Source: Bradyrhizobium sp. AZCC 1721 (GTDB lineage Bacteria > Pseudomonadota > Alphaproteobacteria > Rhizobiales > Xanthobacteraceae). Taken from it: a stretch of DNA of 64,000 nucleotides. A program made the translations under genes and the position numbers. The notes beneath the pieces were generated by a model. That model was not told the DNA's origin. It was given only the letters and a program-made list of their open reading frames with translations, and made no database searches. Where the stretch lies: NCBI RefSeq assembly GCF_036924715.1, contig NZ_JAZHSB010000001.1, positions 2,223,001 to 2,287,000 on the forward strand, written 5' to 3'. This document shows positions 63,084 to 64,000 of the stretch, in pieces. The stretch's first letter is position 1, and every line of letters starts with the position of its first letter.

Positions 63084-63908
63084 ATGCCACGCATATTGAT
63101 GACCGGCGCGGCCGGGGGGATCGGCACATCCTTGCGCAAGCTGTTGCCGCCGATCTATCCGGACCTGTTGCTGAGCGACTTGAAGCCACCGGCTGATCTC
63201 GGCAAGGACGAGAAGTTCAAGGCGGCCGATCTCGCCGACATGGCGCAGGTTGAGGCGATCTGTGAAGGCATCGACGGCATCCTGCATTTCGGCGGCTACT
63301 CGGTGGAAGGTCCGTGGGACTCGATCCTGCAATCCAACATTATCGGCGGCTACAATCTGTTCGAAGCGGCGCGGAAAAAAGGCGTCAAGCGCGTGGTGTT
63401 CGCCTCGTCGAACCACGCGGTCGGCTTCTATCCGCGCCATCACCGGATCGGCACCGACGTAACCGCACGGCCCGACAGCCGCTACGGCGTCAGCAAGGTG
63501 TTCGGCGAGGCCGTGGGCGCGCTCTATGCCGACAAGCACGGGCTTGGCGTCACTTGTATCCGGATCGGAAATTTCGGCGAGATGCCACTCGACCACCGCC
63601 GCCTGTCAATCTGGCTGAAGCCGGAGGACCTGGTGCAGCTCTGCCGCATCGGGCTCGACCACCCCGACATTCACTTCGAAATCTTCTACGGCGCCTCCTA
63701 CAACGAGCGCGCCTGGTGGGACAACCATCGCGCCTACGAGCTCGGCTATCGGCCGACCGGCCGGGCTGAGGATTTCCGCGAGCACGCGATGGCCGAGCAG
63801 GCCAAGTTAAAAGCGGATCCGGTCGGCGATTACTACCAGGGCGGCACGTTCTGCAGCATGGAGTTCGACGGCGACGAGAGCCGGATCGTGGATTGGAGCA
63901 AGCGCTAG
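63084..63908 (+). CDS. NAD-dependent uronate dehydrogenase-like protein
   Basis: 274 residues, with ribosome site AGAGGA. Extended SDR fold with MTGAAGGIGTSLRKLL (cofactor), LHFGGYSVEGPWDSILQSNI, FASSNHAVGFYPRH and the catalytic SRYGVSKVFGEAVG (YxxxK). The SSNHAVGFY and FGEMPLDHRRLSIWL stretches match uronate dehydrogenase (Udh), which oxidises galacturonate or glucuronate to the aldaro-lactone. Pairing with a divergent lactonase supports an oxidative uronate route. Its TAG overlaps the convergent gene's stop in the shared CTAG. Confidence 0.82.
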   Translation: MPRILMTGAAGGIGTSLRKLLPPIYPDLLLSDLKPPADLGKDEKFKAADLADMAQVEAICEGIDGILHFGGYSVEGPWDSILQSNIIGGYNLFEAARKKGVKRVVFASSNHAVGFYPRHHRIGTDVTARPDSRYGVSKVFGEAVGALYADKHGLGVTCIRIGNFGEMPLDHRRLSIWLKPEDLVQLCRIGLDHPDIHFEIFYGASYNERAWWDNHRAYELGYRPTGRAEDFREHAMAEQAKLKADPVGDYYQGGTFCSMEFDGDESRIVDWSKR

Positions 63909-64000
63909 CGCTTGCCCTCATCCTCGGCGATCCGCCCGAGATAATCCGACTTGCTGAACTGCATATGATCGACGCAGAGCTGCGCCAGCGCCCAGCTATC
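63905..64000 (-). CDS. C-terminal end of an unidentified protein
   Basis: The last 31 codons of a minus-strand gene that starts beyond the window. It ends SWALAQLCVDHMQFSKSDYL followed by GRIAEDEGKR and a stop at 63905-63907. Good codon bias and an exact stop-to-stop overlap with the uronate dehydrogenase-like gene support it. The family cannot be told from this piece. Confidence 0.6.
   Translation of the reverse strand, partial: DSWALAQLCVDHMQFSKSDYLGRIAEDEGKR

Overview
The window looks like a chromosomal stretch of a Bradyrhizobium-type alphaproteobacterium. The evidence is high GC with strongly GC-biased third positions, the dispersed palindromes seen in Bradyrhizobium/Rhodopseudomonas genomes (GTAGGGTGGGC elements, CCCCGGA..TCCGGGG elements, hairpin-armed elements beside stop codons), a BJP-1-like B3 metallo-beta-lactamase, and many acyl-CoA and branched-chain-type transport genes. 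The assignment rests on sequence character only. No rRNA, tRNA, CRISPR array or intact insertion sequence was seen.

Region 1 (1-9316) opens with the tail of a type I secretion adaptor. It continues with a membrane-anchored metallophosphoesterase, a small hypothetical gene, a hexapeptide acyltransferase, and a 2149-residue mosaic protein (N,N-dimethylformamidase-like domain plus DUF4082, VCBS and cadherin-like modules) that is probably a type I secretion substrate. Region 2 (9317-13514) holds a CobW-type metallochaperone GTPase and several small, mostly exported proteins, with AT-rich spacers.

Region 3 (13754-34014) is the most interesting part. It carries a 4318-residue adhesin with an N-terminal retention-type module, a PAAG di-alanine site and an embedded von Willebrand A domain. 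With it are a LapG-type cysteine protease, an HlyD adaptor, an ABC exporter with a C39-like domain lacking the catalytic Cys, and a TolC protein. Together they form a Lap-type 'retain, then cleave' surface adhesin locus. No LapD-like c-di-GMP receptor is present. A small Tat-like gene next door is frameshifted by an extra CTGC unit.

Region 4 (34198-49483) is catabolic. A minus-strand operon (acyl-CoA ligase, TetR regulator, SDR, HAPMO-size Baeyer-Villiger monooxygenase) diverges from a plus-strand operon (substrate-binding protein, two permeases, two ATPases, enoyl-CoA hydratase, MaoC hydratase, CitE-like lyase). A palindrome lies in the shared promoter. A short CoA-transferase remnant lies before the enoyl-CoA hydratase. 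The set suggests uptake and acyl-CoA degradation of an unidentified carbonyl-containing compound.

Region 5 (49484-64000) is a mixture: a frameshifted zinc alcohol dehydrogenase, a lower-GC hypothetical gene, an anchored DJ-1/PfpI-like protein, a Tat-exported cytokinin-dehydrogenase-like flavoenzyme, a LysR regulator, a divergent Lrp / E1-dehydrogenase pair resembling mdeR-mdeB, an aldehyde dehydrogenase, a B3 metallo-beta-lactamase, and a divergent SMP-30 lactonase / uronate-dehydrogenase-like pair. Palindromic repeats lie between these genes, often directly at stop codons.
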